Counted from the stretch's first letter, positions 44,600-52,918 are shown. The stretch is 64,000 bases of DNA from Candidatus Dormiibacterota bacterium (GCA_003139695.1 PLJM01000012.1:207285-271284), one strand, 5' to 3'. Translations and numbers: made by a program. The notes: a model not told the origin generated them from the sequence alone.

Positions 44600-45418
44600 T
44601 CATGTTCCTCCTCCTCCGGCAGCACCAGGCAAAGCCGCCGCAGCCGGTTGAAGGTCACCATCCAACGGCATTACCTCAAAGGTCAGGCGGGCGCGCAGGC
44701 GGCTCAATGCCCCGAGCACCGGCAACCCGAGCGCAAGGACCATCAACACGTTGCCCACGGCGCGGAACGTGTCGTACGCAAGCGAGGTGAGCAGGTAGAA
44801 GCGACCGAAGTGGAGGAGTGAGGTCCCGGCGCTCATCCCCGGCAACCAACCCAACGAAGGGTTGCCGCGATAGACGGGGACCCAGTCGGTGATATCGAGC
44901 AGGGCGCCGACCACGAATCCCATGACGGCGCCGACCCCCGCGAGAGCCAGGACGTCGCGCCATCCAGGGACGCTTCCCCGCCTGCTCCAGTGCCCCACGA
45001 GGCCCGCCGCAACCCCCACCCAACCAACCGCGAAAATCTGGTAAGGCACCCACGGACCCACGCCCCCGCCGGCAAGCGCCGATACGAGCATCGACAGCGC
45101 GCCGGCGAGGAACCCGAACGAGGTGCCGAACACGTAGCCCGAGCACAGCACCAAGAAGAAGATGGGGCTGAACCCGCCAATACCTTCGATCAGTGCCAGC
45201 CTGAGCGCGGTGTCGATGGCTGCGATGGCCGCCAGGAGTGCAACTGCGCGCGAGTCGAGCTGGCGCGCCCCGGCCTCGACGAGAAACAAACCTCCGACAC
45301 ACGCGAGCGCGAGCGTCCAGGCAGGCGTGTTGGCCGGCAGGCCGCTGCCTAGGAACGGCCACAGGAAAAGCAGCAAGCCGGCCAGCGAGACTGCGCCGAC
45401 AGGCAGGGCCTTCCTCAA
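44600..45418 (-). CDS. ECF transporter S component, probable cobalamin specificity
   Basis: A 272-residue membrane protein with about six to seven helices. 'SPIFFLVLCSGYVFGTSFGF' and 'GGGVGPWVPYQIFAVGWVGV' are family segments of S components of the CbrT-like kind. It is the last gene of a run with ECF A and T subunits and a DUF4430 lipoprotein, headed by a cobalamin riboswitch, which strongly implies corrinoid as substrate. Its start overlaps the ATPase stop by 4 bp. The C-terminus is Ala/Gly-rich. Confidence 0.8.
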   Translation of the reverse strand: MRKALPVGAVSLAGLLLFLWPFLGSGLPANTPAWTLALACVGGLFLVEAGARQLDSRAVALLAAIAAIDTALRLALIEGIGGFSPIFFLVLCSGYVFGTSFGFLAGALSMLVSALAGGGVGPWVPYQIFAVGWVGVAAGLVGHWSRRGSVPGWRDVLALAGVGAVMGFVVGALLDITDWVPVYRGNPSLGWLPGMSAGTSLLHFGRFYLLTSLAYDTFRAVGNVLMVLALGLPVLGALSRLRARLTFEVMPLDGDLQPAAAALPGAAGGGGT

Positions 45419-46800
45419 GCCAGGACCTCCTCCCGCGTCTTCTCGATGACCCTTCCGCCACCCACGTTCAGGACCCGATCCGCCAGGACCGTCCTCAGCT
45501 CCTCATCGTGGGTCGCCAGGACCACCGCTGCGCCGAGGTCTCGAAGCCTGGCGACGAGCCGCACCAACCTCGCGCGAGCGACTGCATCCATGCCGCGTGT
45601 CGGCTCGTCAAGAAGGACGAGGCGCGGTATTCCCGGCAGGACCGCCGCCAAGGCGGCGCGCTGGCGCTCGCCGCTTGAAAGGTCGCGCGGGTAGCGGTCG
45701 GCCACCGATAGGAGACCCAGCTCTTCGAGGATCGCCTCGGGCCGTTCGCTTTCTCCCGCACGGCCGAGCGTAAAGCTCACCTCGGAGCGCACGCTCGGCC
45801 GGTGCAGAAGTGCCGCGGGATTTTGCGGCAGGTATGCGATGCGGCCGGACCGGCGAGCGACGGCTCCGGAGAGCGGTGCAAGCGTGCCGGCAATCACCCG
45901 CAGCAACGTCGTCTTGCCGCCGCCGTTCGGCCCGCTGAGGGCGACGACCTCACCGGCGCGACCCGCCAGGTCGACACGGTCGATGACCACAGTGCCCCCG
46001 AATCCCACGCTCACATTCGCGAGCGACCAGGCTTCGTCGCCAATCGCTGACTGGCGAGGCAGCCGCGTGGAAACGGTCTGAGGCGGCCAGCTCTTCGGAT
46101 CGACCGCCTCCACGACGCCGCGCTCCACGACGAGCAGCCCAGACGCGTGATCAAGGATGGGCTCGAGACGGTGCTCCGACACCACCGCATGCGTGCCGTG
46201 CCGGACCAAGGCCAACAGGGCCGCGACCACTGAAGCGGCCCCCTGCGGGTCGAGCTGCGACGTGGGCTCGTCCAGCACCACGACCTTGGGACGCATCGCC
46301 AGCGCCGAGGCCAGAGCAACTCGCTGCCGCTCTCCGCCGCTGAGGGTACGGACCGTGCGGCCGAGGAGCTGCAGAGCGCCCGCCGCATCAAGGGCCTCTT
46401 CGATGCGGCCGGCCATCTCGCGCGGTGGGACAGCCAGGTTCTCGAGGCCGAAGGCCACCTCGCGATCGACCACGTTGTAGACGGTCTGCAGCTCCGGGTC
46501 CTGGAAGACGAAGCCGACGTTGCGGGCAAGCTGCCTGGTGTGTGTGGCGATGATGTCCAGTCCGCCGACCGACGCGCTACCGGATATGACGCCACCGTGG
46601 AAATGCGGCACCAGGCCGTTGAACACGCGCAGCAGCGTCGACTTGCCGCCTCCCGATGGGCCGGTGACCACCGTCAGTCCGTCATCGATCTCGAGACAAA
46701 CGTCGCGAAGGGCAGCCACTTCGGCGCCCGGGTATGTGTAGGTGAGACGGGTTAGCTTCGCGACCGCCAAATCAGCACCGGTGCGAAGAGAAGCAGGCAT
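45415..46800 (-). CDS. ECF transporter ATPase, fused A-A' subunits
   Basis: From ATG 46800 the protein has 461 residues (TTG 46770 would reduce overlap with the T subunit). It contains two complete ABC domains. The first has 'GPSGGGKSTLLRVFNGLVPH', 'TLSGGERQRVALASAL' and 'VVVLDEPTSQLD'; the second 'GPNGGGKTTLLRVIAG', 'LSSGERQRAALAAVL' and 'LVLLDEPTRGMD'. The 'FQDPELQ' Q-loop is characteristic of ECF/CbiO ATPases. As a single chain it replaces the usual EcfA/EcfA' heterodimer. Confidence 0.92.
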   Translation of the reverse strand: MPASLRTGADLAVAKLTRLTYTYPGAEVAALRDVCLEIDDGLTVVTGPSGGGKSTLLRVFNGLVPHFHGGVISGSASVGGLDIIATHTRQLARNVGFVFQDPELQTVYNVVDREVAFGLENLAVPPREMAGRIEEALDAAGALQLLGRTVRTLSGGERQRVALASALAMRPKVVVLDEPTSQLDPQGAASVVAALLALVRHGTHAVVSEHRLEPILDHASGLLVVERGVVEAVDPKSWPPQTVSTRLPRQSAIGDEAWSLANVSVGFGGTVVIDRVDLAGRAGEVVALSGPNGGGKTTLLRVIAGTLAPLSGAVARRSGRIAYLPQNPAALLHRPSVRSEVSFTLGRAGESERPEAILEELGLLSVADRYPRDLSSGERQRAALAAVLPGIPRLVLLDEPTRGMDAVARARLVRLVARLRDLGAAVVLATHDEELRTVLADRVLNVGGGRVIEKTREEVLA

Positions 46801-47579
46801 GCAGCGAGCGGTCTCGCGTCGATTAAAGGGGGCGTCAAAGTCGGATACGCATACCAAGGAGCTGCCCACCCGATCGCTTGCGATAAAGCGAAGGTCGCGA
46901 GTGCCGCCCCCGACGCTCCCGCAAGCAACCAGTCATTGCGCAACATGCGCCGTGGCTTGACCGACGTGCGTTGGCCTGATCCGAAGCCTCGTGCCTCCAT
47001 CGACTCGGCCAGCTGAATCGAGCCTTCGACGCTCGTCAGCACGACGGGAACCACGATCTCCGACCAGGATCTCGGACCGCGGGGACGCCATCCACGCAGC
47101 CGCTGAGCCTCGGTGACCTGGACAAAGGACGATGCCACCGCCGGGACGAGGTTCAGGGAAGCTGCGACAGCGGCACCGGTTCGGGAGAGTGCCGCCGGCA
47201 GCGCGTCCATGACCTCGTGTGAGGCGAGGAGCAAGGAGAAAGGCGCCGCGGCAAGGATTGCCGCTCCGACGGTCAACCCGCCCGACGCGCCGAAAGCCAG
47301 CGCCTCGAGCGTGTAGGGGCCGCCCAGGGCTGGAATCTGGTCGGGGAGCGCGAACAGCACAGTGGCCCCGAGGTGCGCGGAGACGAAGTTGAGTGTGACC
47401 GCGAAGGCTGCGATCAGCAAGACGCCAGTGAGCACACCACGAAGGCGGCGGACTCCGACGCCGGCGGCGAGCGCAACGAGCGCCGCCGCCAGCACCGTAG
47501 CTTTGTAGACAGGGTTCGTCGTCGAAAGGACTATGAAGATGCAGGTGCCGGACCAGGCCGCCACCGCGCGTGCGTTCAT
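46752..47579 (-). CDS. ECF transporter T component
   Basis: From ATG 47579 (8 bp after the lipoprotein stop) the protein has 275 residues. It has five or more membrane helices and the two coupling motifs of EcfT: 'EAQRLRGWRPRG' and 'ESMEARGFGSG' near residues 160 and 200, which dock in the ATPase grooves. It joins the fused ATPase and the S component in one operon. Confidence 0.9.
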   Translation of the reverse strand: MNARAVAAWSGTCIFIVLSTTNPVYKATVLAAALVALAAGVGVRRLRGVLTGVLLIAAFAVTLNFVSAHLGATVLFALPDQIPALGGPYTLEALAFGASGGLTVGAAILAAAPFSLLLASHEVMDALPAALSRTGAAVAASLNLVPAVASSFVQVTEAQRLRGWRPRGPRSWSEIVVPVVLTSVEGSIQLAESMEARGFGSGQRTSVKPRRMLRNDWLLAGASGAALATFALSQAIGWAAPWYAYPTLTPPLIDARPLAACLLLFAPVLIWRSRS

Positions 47580-47587
47580 TACCGGGC

Positions 47588-48070
47588 TCAGCTCTCCTTG
47601 GCAAGTGGCGGCGGTGTCGGACATGGATCCGTGGTAAGCACGTAGCGCCAGCCGATCGCCTCTTTGTCATGGAGCGTGACTGCCGTGTATGCGGTCTGTG
47701 CGCAGGTCCACGCACCGCTTGCTTCTATGAACGTCCACCATGTGGGCTGGTTTGGCGGGAAGCAAGTGCTGTACTGCGCTGGCTCGTTGTCGACCTGGCA
47801 GACCGCCTTCCCATAGCTGAAGGTCTGCGTTTGGTACTCGACGCCTGACTGATCCATAAGGGACTGGCCGTCGATGGTGTCGCCGGCGAAACCCACGCAT
47901 TTCTGGACTGATGTTCCCGACTGGTGTTGGACGACCACATAGGCGTGGTGCGCGGCGGCGGCGTTGACGCACGTGCTCGTAGGGCTTGCTTGGCTGGTCG
48001 GTGACGAGCCTCCGCACGCGGCGATGACAAGAGCCAGTGTCGCGCTGGCCCACAAGAGGTGCTTTCGCAC
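47588..48070 (-). CDS. DUF4430 (transcobalamin C-terminal-like) lipoprotein
   Basis: A 160-residue lipoprotein from GTG 48070 with a good GGAGG site. The lipobox is 'LVIAACGGS'. The mature part 'GTSVQKCVGF', 'VEYQTQTFSYGKAVCQVDN' and 'YWTF'-like 'PTWWTFIEASGAWTCA' fits DUF4430, the fold of the C-terminal domain of transcobalamin/intrinsic factor, with paired Cys probably forming disulfides. As the first gene below a cobalamin riboswitch and in front of an ECF importer, it is probably the surface corrinoid-capturing protein. Confidence 0.82.
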   Translation of the reverse strand: MRKHLLWASATLALVIAACGGSSPTSQASPTSTCVNAAAAHHAYVVVQHQSGTSVQKCVGFAGDTIDGQSLMDQSGVEYQTQTFSYGKAVCQVDNEPAQYSTCFPPNQPTWWTFIEASGAWTCAQTAYTAVTLHDKEAIGWRYVLTTDPCPTPPPLAKES

Positions 48071-48078
48071 GTCGTTTC

Positions 48079-48131
48079 CTCCAGGCGGTCAAGCCTTTCC
48101 GAACGCGCTGCTGAAAGCCGACCGCCAGGAG
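48079..48131 (-). promoter_or_regulatory. Shine-Dalgarno-sequestering hairpin of the cobalamin riboswitch
   Basis: On the minus strand CTCCTGGCGGTC (48131-48120) can pair with GACCGCCTGGAG (48090-48079), 11 of 12 bases, with a 29-nt loop. The 3' arm contains most of the GGAGG ribosome site that precedes the GTG at 48070. No T-tract follows, so control is probably at translation initiation. Confidence 0.6.
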
Positions 48132-48169
48132 CTTCCGTGCCGTTGCGCGCGGACGGGTTGCCGTTGCGG

Positions 48170-48320
48170 GCGTTCAGGTCTCCTGGCTCGCGGCTCGCCG
48201 CCCCCATCTGCCTTCCCGAGGCTCGTAGACCTCAGTGGCTTTTGTCGGACGGAGGCTCCCCGCTCACAGTTGCGCGACAGCTCCGGTTTCGCACCGGATT
48301 CCCTTGGTGCCCTGCCCGAA
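48170..48320 (-). promoter_or_regulatory. Cobalamin (adenosylcobalamin-type) riboswitch
   Basis: The minus strand shows, in order, GGTGCGAAACCGG (48295-48283), the GCGCAACTGTGA segment, GCCACTG (48239-48233) and the B12-box-like GAGCCAGGAGACCTG (about 48190-48176). These are the conserved core elements of class-I cobalamin riboswitches with normal spacing. It begins right after the comB stop and ends about 100 nt before the DUF4430 lipoprotein, and should repress this B12 importer operon when corrinoid is plentiful. Confidence 0.93.
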
Positions 48321-48322
48321 TC

Positions 48323-49051
48323 TTAGCCTTTCGCGTGGTCGACGACTGAGGCCGTCAAGCGCAGATAGCCGTCATGGCGTGTCGCCGGCATGGCGAAGTC
48401 GAATCGGTCGGGCACGAGTGCCAGGTCCAGGTCGGTCGGCGGGAATCCGGGCCAGGTGCCGCTCATCGCTCGCGCGAACCGAGCACTCTCGCGCAGGGGC
48501 TGAAGCAAGCTGGCGACGTCGGGCTCCTCGCCACGTAGGAGGCCTTCGATGTACAGGGCGCACGCGTGATCTTCGGGGTGGTCCGCGGACGCGATCAACG
48601 TCAGCGCCTGCGGTTGCTTCGACAGGCACGCCCGGGCAGTTGCCCTCGCCACGACAAGGCTCGCCGCGTAAAGCTCATCAGCTGATTCGACCGCGGCCAT
48701 CACAGTGGTCCCGGCGCTGGAGCGCTGAATGAGGACGCGATCCTTGACGTCCGCCGCGTTGATCTGAGTTGGCGAGTTGCTGATCGGTATGCCAGGCACC
48801 GGCAGCGCCTCCTCCTCGGCACTGATGAGGGAGCCGGGAATTTTCTTGTGAAGAGCGCGAGCCTCGGCGGTCGTGGACACCAGCAGGCATCCGCTTGCTC
48901 CACGTGCAAGGGCATACGCGCTGACGGTGAAGGAACGAAGTACATCGATCACGATCACGACCCCGCGTGCTCTTCGGGCTCCGTCCATGCCGGTCAGCCG
49001 GTTGATCACCACAGACTTCGATGGTGAGGCTTTGCACCGCGAGACGGGCAT
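48323..49051 (-). CDS. ComB-like 2-phosphosulfolactate phosphatase family protein
   Basis: A 242-residue protein. 'VVIVIDVLRSFTVSAYALARGA' resembles the ComB 'VVIDVLRATT' segment, followed by 'SLISAEEEALPVPGIPISNSP' (ComB 'GE....gf..gNSP') and 'VLIQRSSAGTTVMAAV' ('T.NGT.A'). In ComB these form the Mg-dependent phosphatase site. Coenzyme M synthesis is unlikely in this organism, so the physiological substrate is probably another sulfo- or phospho-acid. Start is 14 bp from the divergent cupin gene. Confidence 0.8.
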   Translation of the reverse strand: MPVSRCKASPSKSVVINRLTGMDGARRARGVVIVIDVLRSFTVSAYALARGASGCLLVSTTAEARALHKKIPGSLISAEEEALPVPGIPISNSPTQINAADVKDRVLIQRSSAGTTVMAAVESADELYAASLVVARATARACLSKQPQALTLIASADHPEDHACALYIEGLLRGEEPDVASLLQPLRESARFARAMSGTWPGFPPTDLDLALVPDRFDFAMPATRHDGYLRLTASVVDHAKG

Positions 49052-49065
49052 GATATTCGGCGAGA

Positions 49066-49401
49066 GTGATGGCGCAAGGCCCTGAAGGATCGCGGCGGGC
49101 CCTTGGCTTCGAGCAGATCGCCGACTGCGGGTCGATGCGCGTGGTCGGCCTGCGATTGGGGCCGGGACAGAACGTGCCAGAGCATCGCAACGCCATTCCG
49201 CTGGCGCTGATCGTCACCGTCGGGCACCTGCATTTCGATGACGGGAGCAGCCACGGCGAGGTCAGCGCGGGTGAGATGCTGCTGATCAACCCGGGCGAGC
49301 GACACACCTATCACGCTGAGGTCGAGACGTCGGCTTACCTCGTCTACGCGGGCTTGCCTGGAGTCAGAAGCCGAAAGTGGAGCTTGCGGCACAAGGCCTG
49401 A
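49066..49401 (+). CDS. Cupin-domain protein
   Basis: A 111-residue single cupin. The region 'LRLGPGQNVPEHRNAIPLAL' has one His of motif 1, 'GEMLLINPGERHTYHAEV' is motif 2 with Gly, Pro and His. Metal binding is plausible but the first motif lacks the usual His pair. No enzyme activity can be assigned. Start GTG 49066 or ATG 49069. Confidence 0.78.
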   Translation: MMAQGPEGSRRALGFEQIADCGSMRVVGLRLGPGQNVPEHRNAIPLALIVTVGHLHFDDGSSHGEVSAGEMLLINPGERHTYHAEVETSAYLVYAGLPGVRSRKWSLRHKA

Positions 49402-49415
49402 GAAACGAGTCGCGA

Positions 49416-49982
49416 TCAGGGAGGCGAGTTCCACATCGCGAGGAGGCGACCCCGCTCGTCATCGCGCAGAAGGCTGAGCGTGGCGACGTCGAGGTCCAGG
49501 GTCGATGCAGCCTTGATGTCAAGGCGCATCCAGGCGATGGCGACGGCCCGAAGGAAGTGGCCGTGTGAGAAAGCCAGGACCCGGCCGCCGGTGCTCGAGG
49601 CGAGCTTGATGAAGTCCATCGCTCGCGCGTAAATCTGTGCGGGTGTCTCGCCGCCCGGGCTTCCGTCCTTGTAGAGCTCCCAACCCGAGCGCTTTTCTCG
49701 AATCGCCTTGGTGGTCATGCCTTCGTACTCGCCGTAATCGACCTCTCGCAGGAGTTCGGTGAGCTGCGGCTCACGGAACCCGGCGAGCTCGGCGGTGCGC
49801 CTGGCCCGCTGAAGCGGGCTTGAGAACACTGCTTCGAAGTGGATCTTTTCCAGGCGGTCCCTCAAGCGCGCCGCCCTCTCCTCGCCCTGGGGCGTCAGCG
49901 GGAGGTCGGTCTCACCCGTATGCCGGCCACTGAGGCTCCACTCGGTTTCGCCGTGGCGGGCGAGATAGACCTCGACGCTCAG
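49416..49982 (-). CDS. Histidine phosphatase (phosphoglycerate mutase-like) with apparent CTG start
   Basis: The first ATG/GTG/TTG in frame is the TTG at 49865, but that would remove the catalytic 'LARHGETEW' motif, which is encoded in the same frame at about 49940-49970. The only sensible start that keeps it is CTG at 49982, which overlaps the stop of the upstream gene as CTGA, matching the 4-bp overlaps seen all over the window. That gives 188 residues with 'FSSPLQRARRTAE', 'DYGEYEGMT', 'GGET' and the second catalytic His in 'LAFSHGHFLRA'. Substrate unknown; members dephosphorylate small phosphomonoesters. Confidence 0.8.
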   Translation of the reverse strand: MSVEVYLARHGETEWSLSGRHTGETDLPLTPQGEERAARLRDRLEKIHFEAVFSSPLQRARRTAELAGFREPQLTELLREVDYGEYEGMTTKAIREKRSGWELYKDGSPGGETPAQIYARAMDFIKLASSTGGRVLAFSHGHFLRAVAIAWMRLDIKAASTLDLDVATLSLLRDDERGRLLAMWNSPP

Positions 49983-50563
49983 GCCGGCTTGCCCATCATC
50001 TCGGGCCTGCCCGAGCGCAACGAACGGCTCGCGCTCTCGATCACGGCGCCGGCTCGAACGCGCTGGCCAGGCCGGACGCAGACCAGGCCGACGGAAGCGT
50101 GGCCACCATGCAGCTTCAACGCCTCGTTGACGGCCGACAGCACCCGGTTGGCGGCGTGCGCCGTGCCGGCGACGTCGGTGTCGGGCAGGATGGCCAGGAG
50201 CTGCGGCGGGGTTCGGCCCAAGACGCCGGGCGTATCAACGTCGCGCACGGTGCCGGCCAGCGCGGCGGCCATCATCTTCAAAGACTCCTCAGGTGAACCT
50301 GTGCCGTCCGCTTCGACCAACAGCACCCCGAGGTTCCGCTGGTAGCGATGAGCCCGCGCCAGCTCGTCCTCGAGGACTGGACGCACGAAACGATCGTTGA
50401 AGAGACCCGTGGTCCGGTCGACGATGTGCAGAGGCTCGGCCTGAGGGTCGTCGGCACGCACGCCGCACGATGGGCAGAAGACAGCGCCGTGAGGTAATGG
50501 GGACCCGCAAGCCAGGCACGTCTGTGCTTCTGGCCGCCGGCGCAGGAAGTCGCCAATCGGCAT
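49979..50563 (-). CDS. Zinc-ribbon protein with degenerate GGDEF domain
   Basis: A 194-residue protein. Residues 15-35 form a zinc ribbon (CLAC ... CPSC). 'DRTTGLFNDRFVRPVLEDEL' is the start of a GGDEF domain ('D.LTGL.NRR'), but the signature loop reads 'VLGRTPPQLLAILPDTD' where active cyclases have GGDEF, so diguanylate cyclase activity is not expected. It may bind a nucleotide or act as a scaffold. It is followed by the histidine phosphatase with a CTGA overlap. Confidence 0.68.
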   Translation of the reverse strand: MPIGDFLRRRPEAQTCLACGSPLPHGAVFCPSCGVRADDPQAEPLHIVDRTTGLFNDRFVRPVLEDELARAHRYQRNLGVLLVEADGTGSPEESLKMMAAALAGTVRDVDTPGVLGRTPPQLLAILPDTDVAGTAHAANRVLSAVNEALKLHGGHASVGLVCVRPGQRVRAGAVIESASRSLRSGRPEMMGKPA

Positions 50564-50615
50564 CGCGCTAAAGCCTATCAGCCGAGTGGCGGCGGCTAAG
50601 GAGCCACCGCGTCGC

Positions 50616-50954
50616 TTAACCGACCGCGGCCTCCACCGATGTCATCCAGCTGTCTGCCCAGCTCGCAACCGCGGCGAGCACGGGCTCGAGCGCTCTGCCT
50701 CGGGAGGTGAGTCGATAGCTGACCCTGACCGGTGGACCCGGGTCGACGAGACGCTCGACAAGGCCTTCAGTCTCCAGCTCGCGCAACCGCTCAGTGAGCA
50801 CGCGGTCACTAATGCCGGGGATACCGGCAAGAAGCTGATTGAATCGAGCAGGCGCCGGGATCAAGGCTTTCACGACCGCCCCGGTCCAGCGCTTACCGAT
50901 CAGCTCAATGGCGCGCTGAAATGGCGCGCTGTAGTCGAGGCCCCCACCGACCAT
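50616..50954 (-). CDS. HxlR-family transcriptional regulator
   Basis: A 112-residue winged-helix protein. 'ELIGKRWTGAVVKALIP' and 'FNQLLAGIPGISDRVLTERL' followed by 'GLVERLVDPGPPVRVSYRLT' match HxlR/MarR-like regulators almost throughout. The usual N-terminal redox Cys ('CP') is absent, replaced by 'DYSAPFQRA'. It is divergent from the SDR gene with about 165 bp between starts, a likely operator region. Confidence 0.9.
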   Translation of the reverse strand: MVGGGLDYSAPFQRAIELIGKRWTGAVVKALIPAPARFNQLLAGIPGISDRVLTERLRELETEGLVERLVDPGPPVRVSYRLTSRGRALEPVLAAVASWADSWMTSVEAAVG

Positions 50955-51118
50955 GGGGAGTGATTCTAGGCGCTATCGGTAGGTGCGGAAGCAAGCCTCT
51001 TCGTTTATTTCTCGAAATTTCTTTACCCACTCTCGACCACGTCTGGTGTGGCCTCATAGGCCGGACCGCCGACGACTCGAGCATCGTCGGTGCGCAGCGT
51101 AGACTCGCGCTGCCGTTC

Positions 51119-51898
51119 ATGGATGTAGCTAACCGAGTCGTAGTGGTGACAGGCGGAGCTCGCGGCATCGGTCGAGCTCTCGCCCGCAAATTTGCCGCCG
51201 CCGGCGCCGAGATCGTCGTCGTGGCGGACATCGACGCTGACGATGCATGGACAGTGGCCCGCGAGATCGGTGGCATGGCCATTCGCTGCGACGTTTCGAA
51301 TGAGACCGATGTCGCACAGCTTGTGGAAAAGATTCACATCGCTAAAGGACGCATCGACATCCTGTGCTCAAACGCAGGCATCGCGGTCGGCGGCGGTCCT
51401 GAGGTTCCCAACTCGGAGTGGCAGCGCATCTGGGACGTGAATGTGATGGCCCACGTGTACATGGCTCGTCATGCGCTGCCGGCGATGCTTGCGCGCAAGG
51501 AGGGCTACATCGTCGGCACGGTGTCGGCCGCGGGCCTGCTCAATCACATGTTCGCGGCTCCATATGGAGTGACCAAGGCGGCCGCGTTGTCATTCTTCGA
51601 ATGGCTCTCGATCGCCCATGGAGATGAGGGAATCAGGGTTTCGTGTCTGTGCCCGCTCGGAGTCAAGACCGACATGCTGGCGATGGAGCGCCGCAGGGGC
51701 CTCGACTTTCTCACGGCGACTGCACTCGAGCCCGACCAGGTTGCCGAGTCGGTCCTGCAGGGCATCCGCGACGAGAGCTTTCTCATCCTGCCTCACCCGG
51801 AGGTCGAAGAATTTTTCGGCCGTCGAGCGTCCGATTACGACAGGTGGCTGAGGGGCATGCGGCGCCTGCGCGCGACCATCGTCGCCGCCAACCAGTAG
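51119..51898 (+). CDS. Short-chain dehydrogenase/reductase
   Basis: From ATG 51119 the protein has 259 residues, the classical SDR length. 'VVVTGGARGIGRALARKF' binds NAD(P), 'ILCSNAGIAVGG' is the NAG motif, and the catalytic Tyr-Lys is in 'YGVTKAAALSFF' with Ser in 'GTVSAAG'. The Asp of 'VVADID' suggests NAD preference. Substrate unknown. The HxlR regulator is divergent to it and may control it. Confidence 0.92.
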   Translation: MDVANRVVVVTGGARGIGRALARKFAAAGAEIVVVADIDADDAWTVAREIGGMAIRCDVSNETDVAQLVEKIHIAKGRIDILCSNAGIAVGGGPEVPNSEWQRIWDVNVMAHVYMARHALPAMLARKEGYIVGTVSAAGLLNHMFAAPYGVTKAAALSFFEWLSIAHGDEGIRVSCLCPLGVKTDMLAMERRRGLDFLTATALEPDQVAESVLQGIRDESFLILPHPEVEEFFGRRASDYDRWLRGMRRLRATIVAANQ

Positions 51899-51899
51899 G

Positions 51900-52337
51900 G
51901 TGCGATGGCTGGCGCTCGTGATTGGGGCCGTGCTGATCGTCATCGCCTTCGTGGCCTCCGGTCGTGTTGCGGACACACAACAGGGAATGGTGTCCGAGGT
52001 GATCACCCTGTTCGCGGGGCTGGGGGGCGTCAGCCTGGTGCTCTATGCATGGGTATCGGGGGCGAGGCCCCGCCCTGCCGGCCTTCCAACGCCTGGCGTC
52101 AAGGCGACGGTGCAGATCCGATCGGCGACCGAGCTGCTGGCCGGGGCGGTCGGTCTGGTGATCGCAGTGGCGCTGATCGCAGGTGTGGCGCTGAGCGCCG
52201 GCGGCCTGTGGGTGATCGTGGCTTTGGTTCTGTTGCTGCCGATGACCCTCGGCTCGGCTTACCTCTGCGTGCGTTTCTTTCGCGCGCCGAAGCGTGAGTG
52301 GAAGATCGACCTGCGACAGCTCACGCGCCTTCGCTAG
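51900..52337 (+). CDS. Small membrane protein of unknown function
   Basis: A 145-residue protein from GTG 51900, one base after the SDR stop. Four hydrophobic segments are visible ('LALVIGAVLIVIAFVA', 'VITLFAGLGGVSLVLYAW', 'AVGLVIAVALIAGVAL', 'LWVIVALVLLLPM'), with a basic C-terminus. No family recognised. It ends by overlapping the convergent PspC gene by 4 bp. Confidence 0.65.
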   Translation: MRWLALVIGAVLIVIAFVASGRVADTQQGMVSEVITLFAGLGGVSLVLYAWVSGARPRPAGLPTPGVKATVQIRSATELLAGAVGLVIAVALIAGVALSAGGLWVIVALVLLLPMTLGSAYLCVRFFRAPKREWKIDLRQLTRLR

Positions 52338-52888
52338 GTTCGCTTCTCCAGGTTCCTGACGAGGAGCGCGATCCCAAGCGCGATCAGGGCCGCCGGCAAT
52401 ATCACGTTCCAGGTGACGCCGCTGTTGGCGGCCAGGAAAGCGATGCCGAGCACGACCAGGATTGCGCCAAAGATGAAGGTCGGCGTCTGAGTGACCGGTT
52501 GAGGGCCGGCGGACTGTGGCGCCTGACCCTCGGTTGTAACTGACGTGCTTGGCGCGACTGGCCCGGCGCTCGCGGTTGCCGCAGGCGCCGATGATGCGGT
52601 TGAACCCGCTCCGAATTGGTTTTTCAGGTCAGCCCAGGCGCGCTTGATGTCCGCTCTCATCGACTCGAACGCGTTTTGGCCCGCAGGGCGGTAGCCGGCG
52701 CGCTCGGGCATCAACACCCACAGCACGATGTACAGCAGCAGTCCGACGCCATTGATGAAAGCGAGCACCACGAACGCCAGGCGGACCCAGAGCACCTCGA
52801 CGTGAAAGCCTTCCCCTAGGCCCGAGCAGACGCCGCCCAGGATCCGGTCGGTGCCGCGATAGAAGGTCTGAGTGCCAGGAGATTGCAT
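52334..52888 (-). CDS. PspC-domain membrane protein
   Basis: From ATG 52888 the protein has 184 residues. 'FYRGTDRILGGVCSGLGEGF' and 'LWVRLAFVVLAFINGVGLLLY' then 'IVLWVLMPE' form a complete PspC domain with one membrane helix. An Ala/Ser/Pro linker follows, then two more helices ('FIFGAILVVLGIAFLAA', 'VILPAALIALGIALLV'). PspC proteins sense or stabilise the membrane under stress; no pspA is near. Confidence 0.9.
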   Translation of the reverse strand: MQSPGTQTFYRGTDRILGGVCSGLGEGFHVEVLWVRLAFVVLAFINGVGLLLYIVLWVLMPERAGYRPAGQNAFESMRADIKRAWADLKNQFGAGSTASSAPAATASAGPVAPSTSVTTEGQAPQSAGPQPVTQTPTFIFGAILVVLGIAFLAANSGVTWNVILPAALIALGIALLVRNLEKRT

Positions 52889-52918
52889 ATGCGCTCCATT
52901 ACTAGCAGACCGCAAGCC

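Noticed and set aside
48170..48320. A peptide-coding region between comB and the DUF4430 gene
   Set aside because: Plus- and minus-strand frames here are short and without ribosome sites; the riboswitch motifs explain the conservation-like structure.
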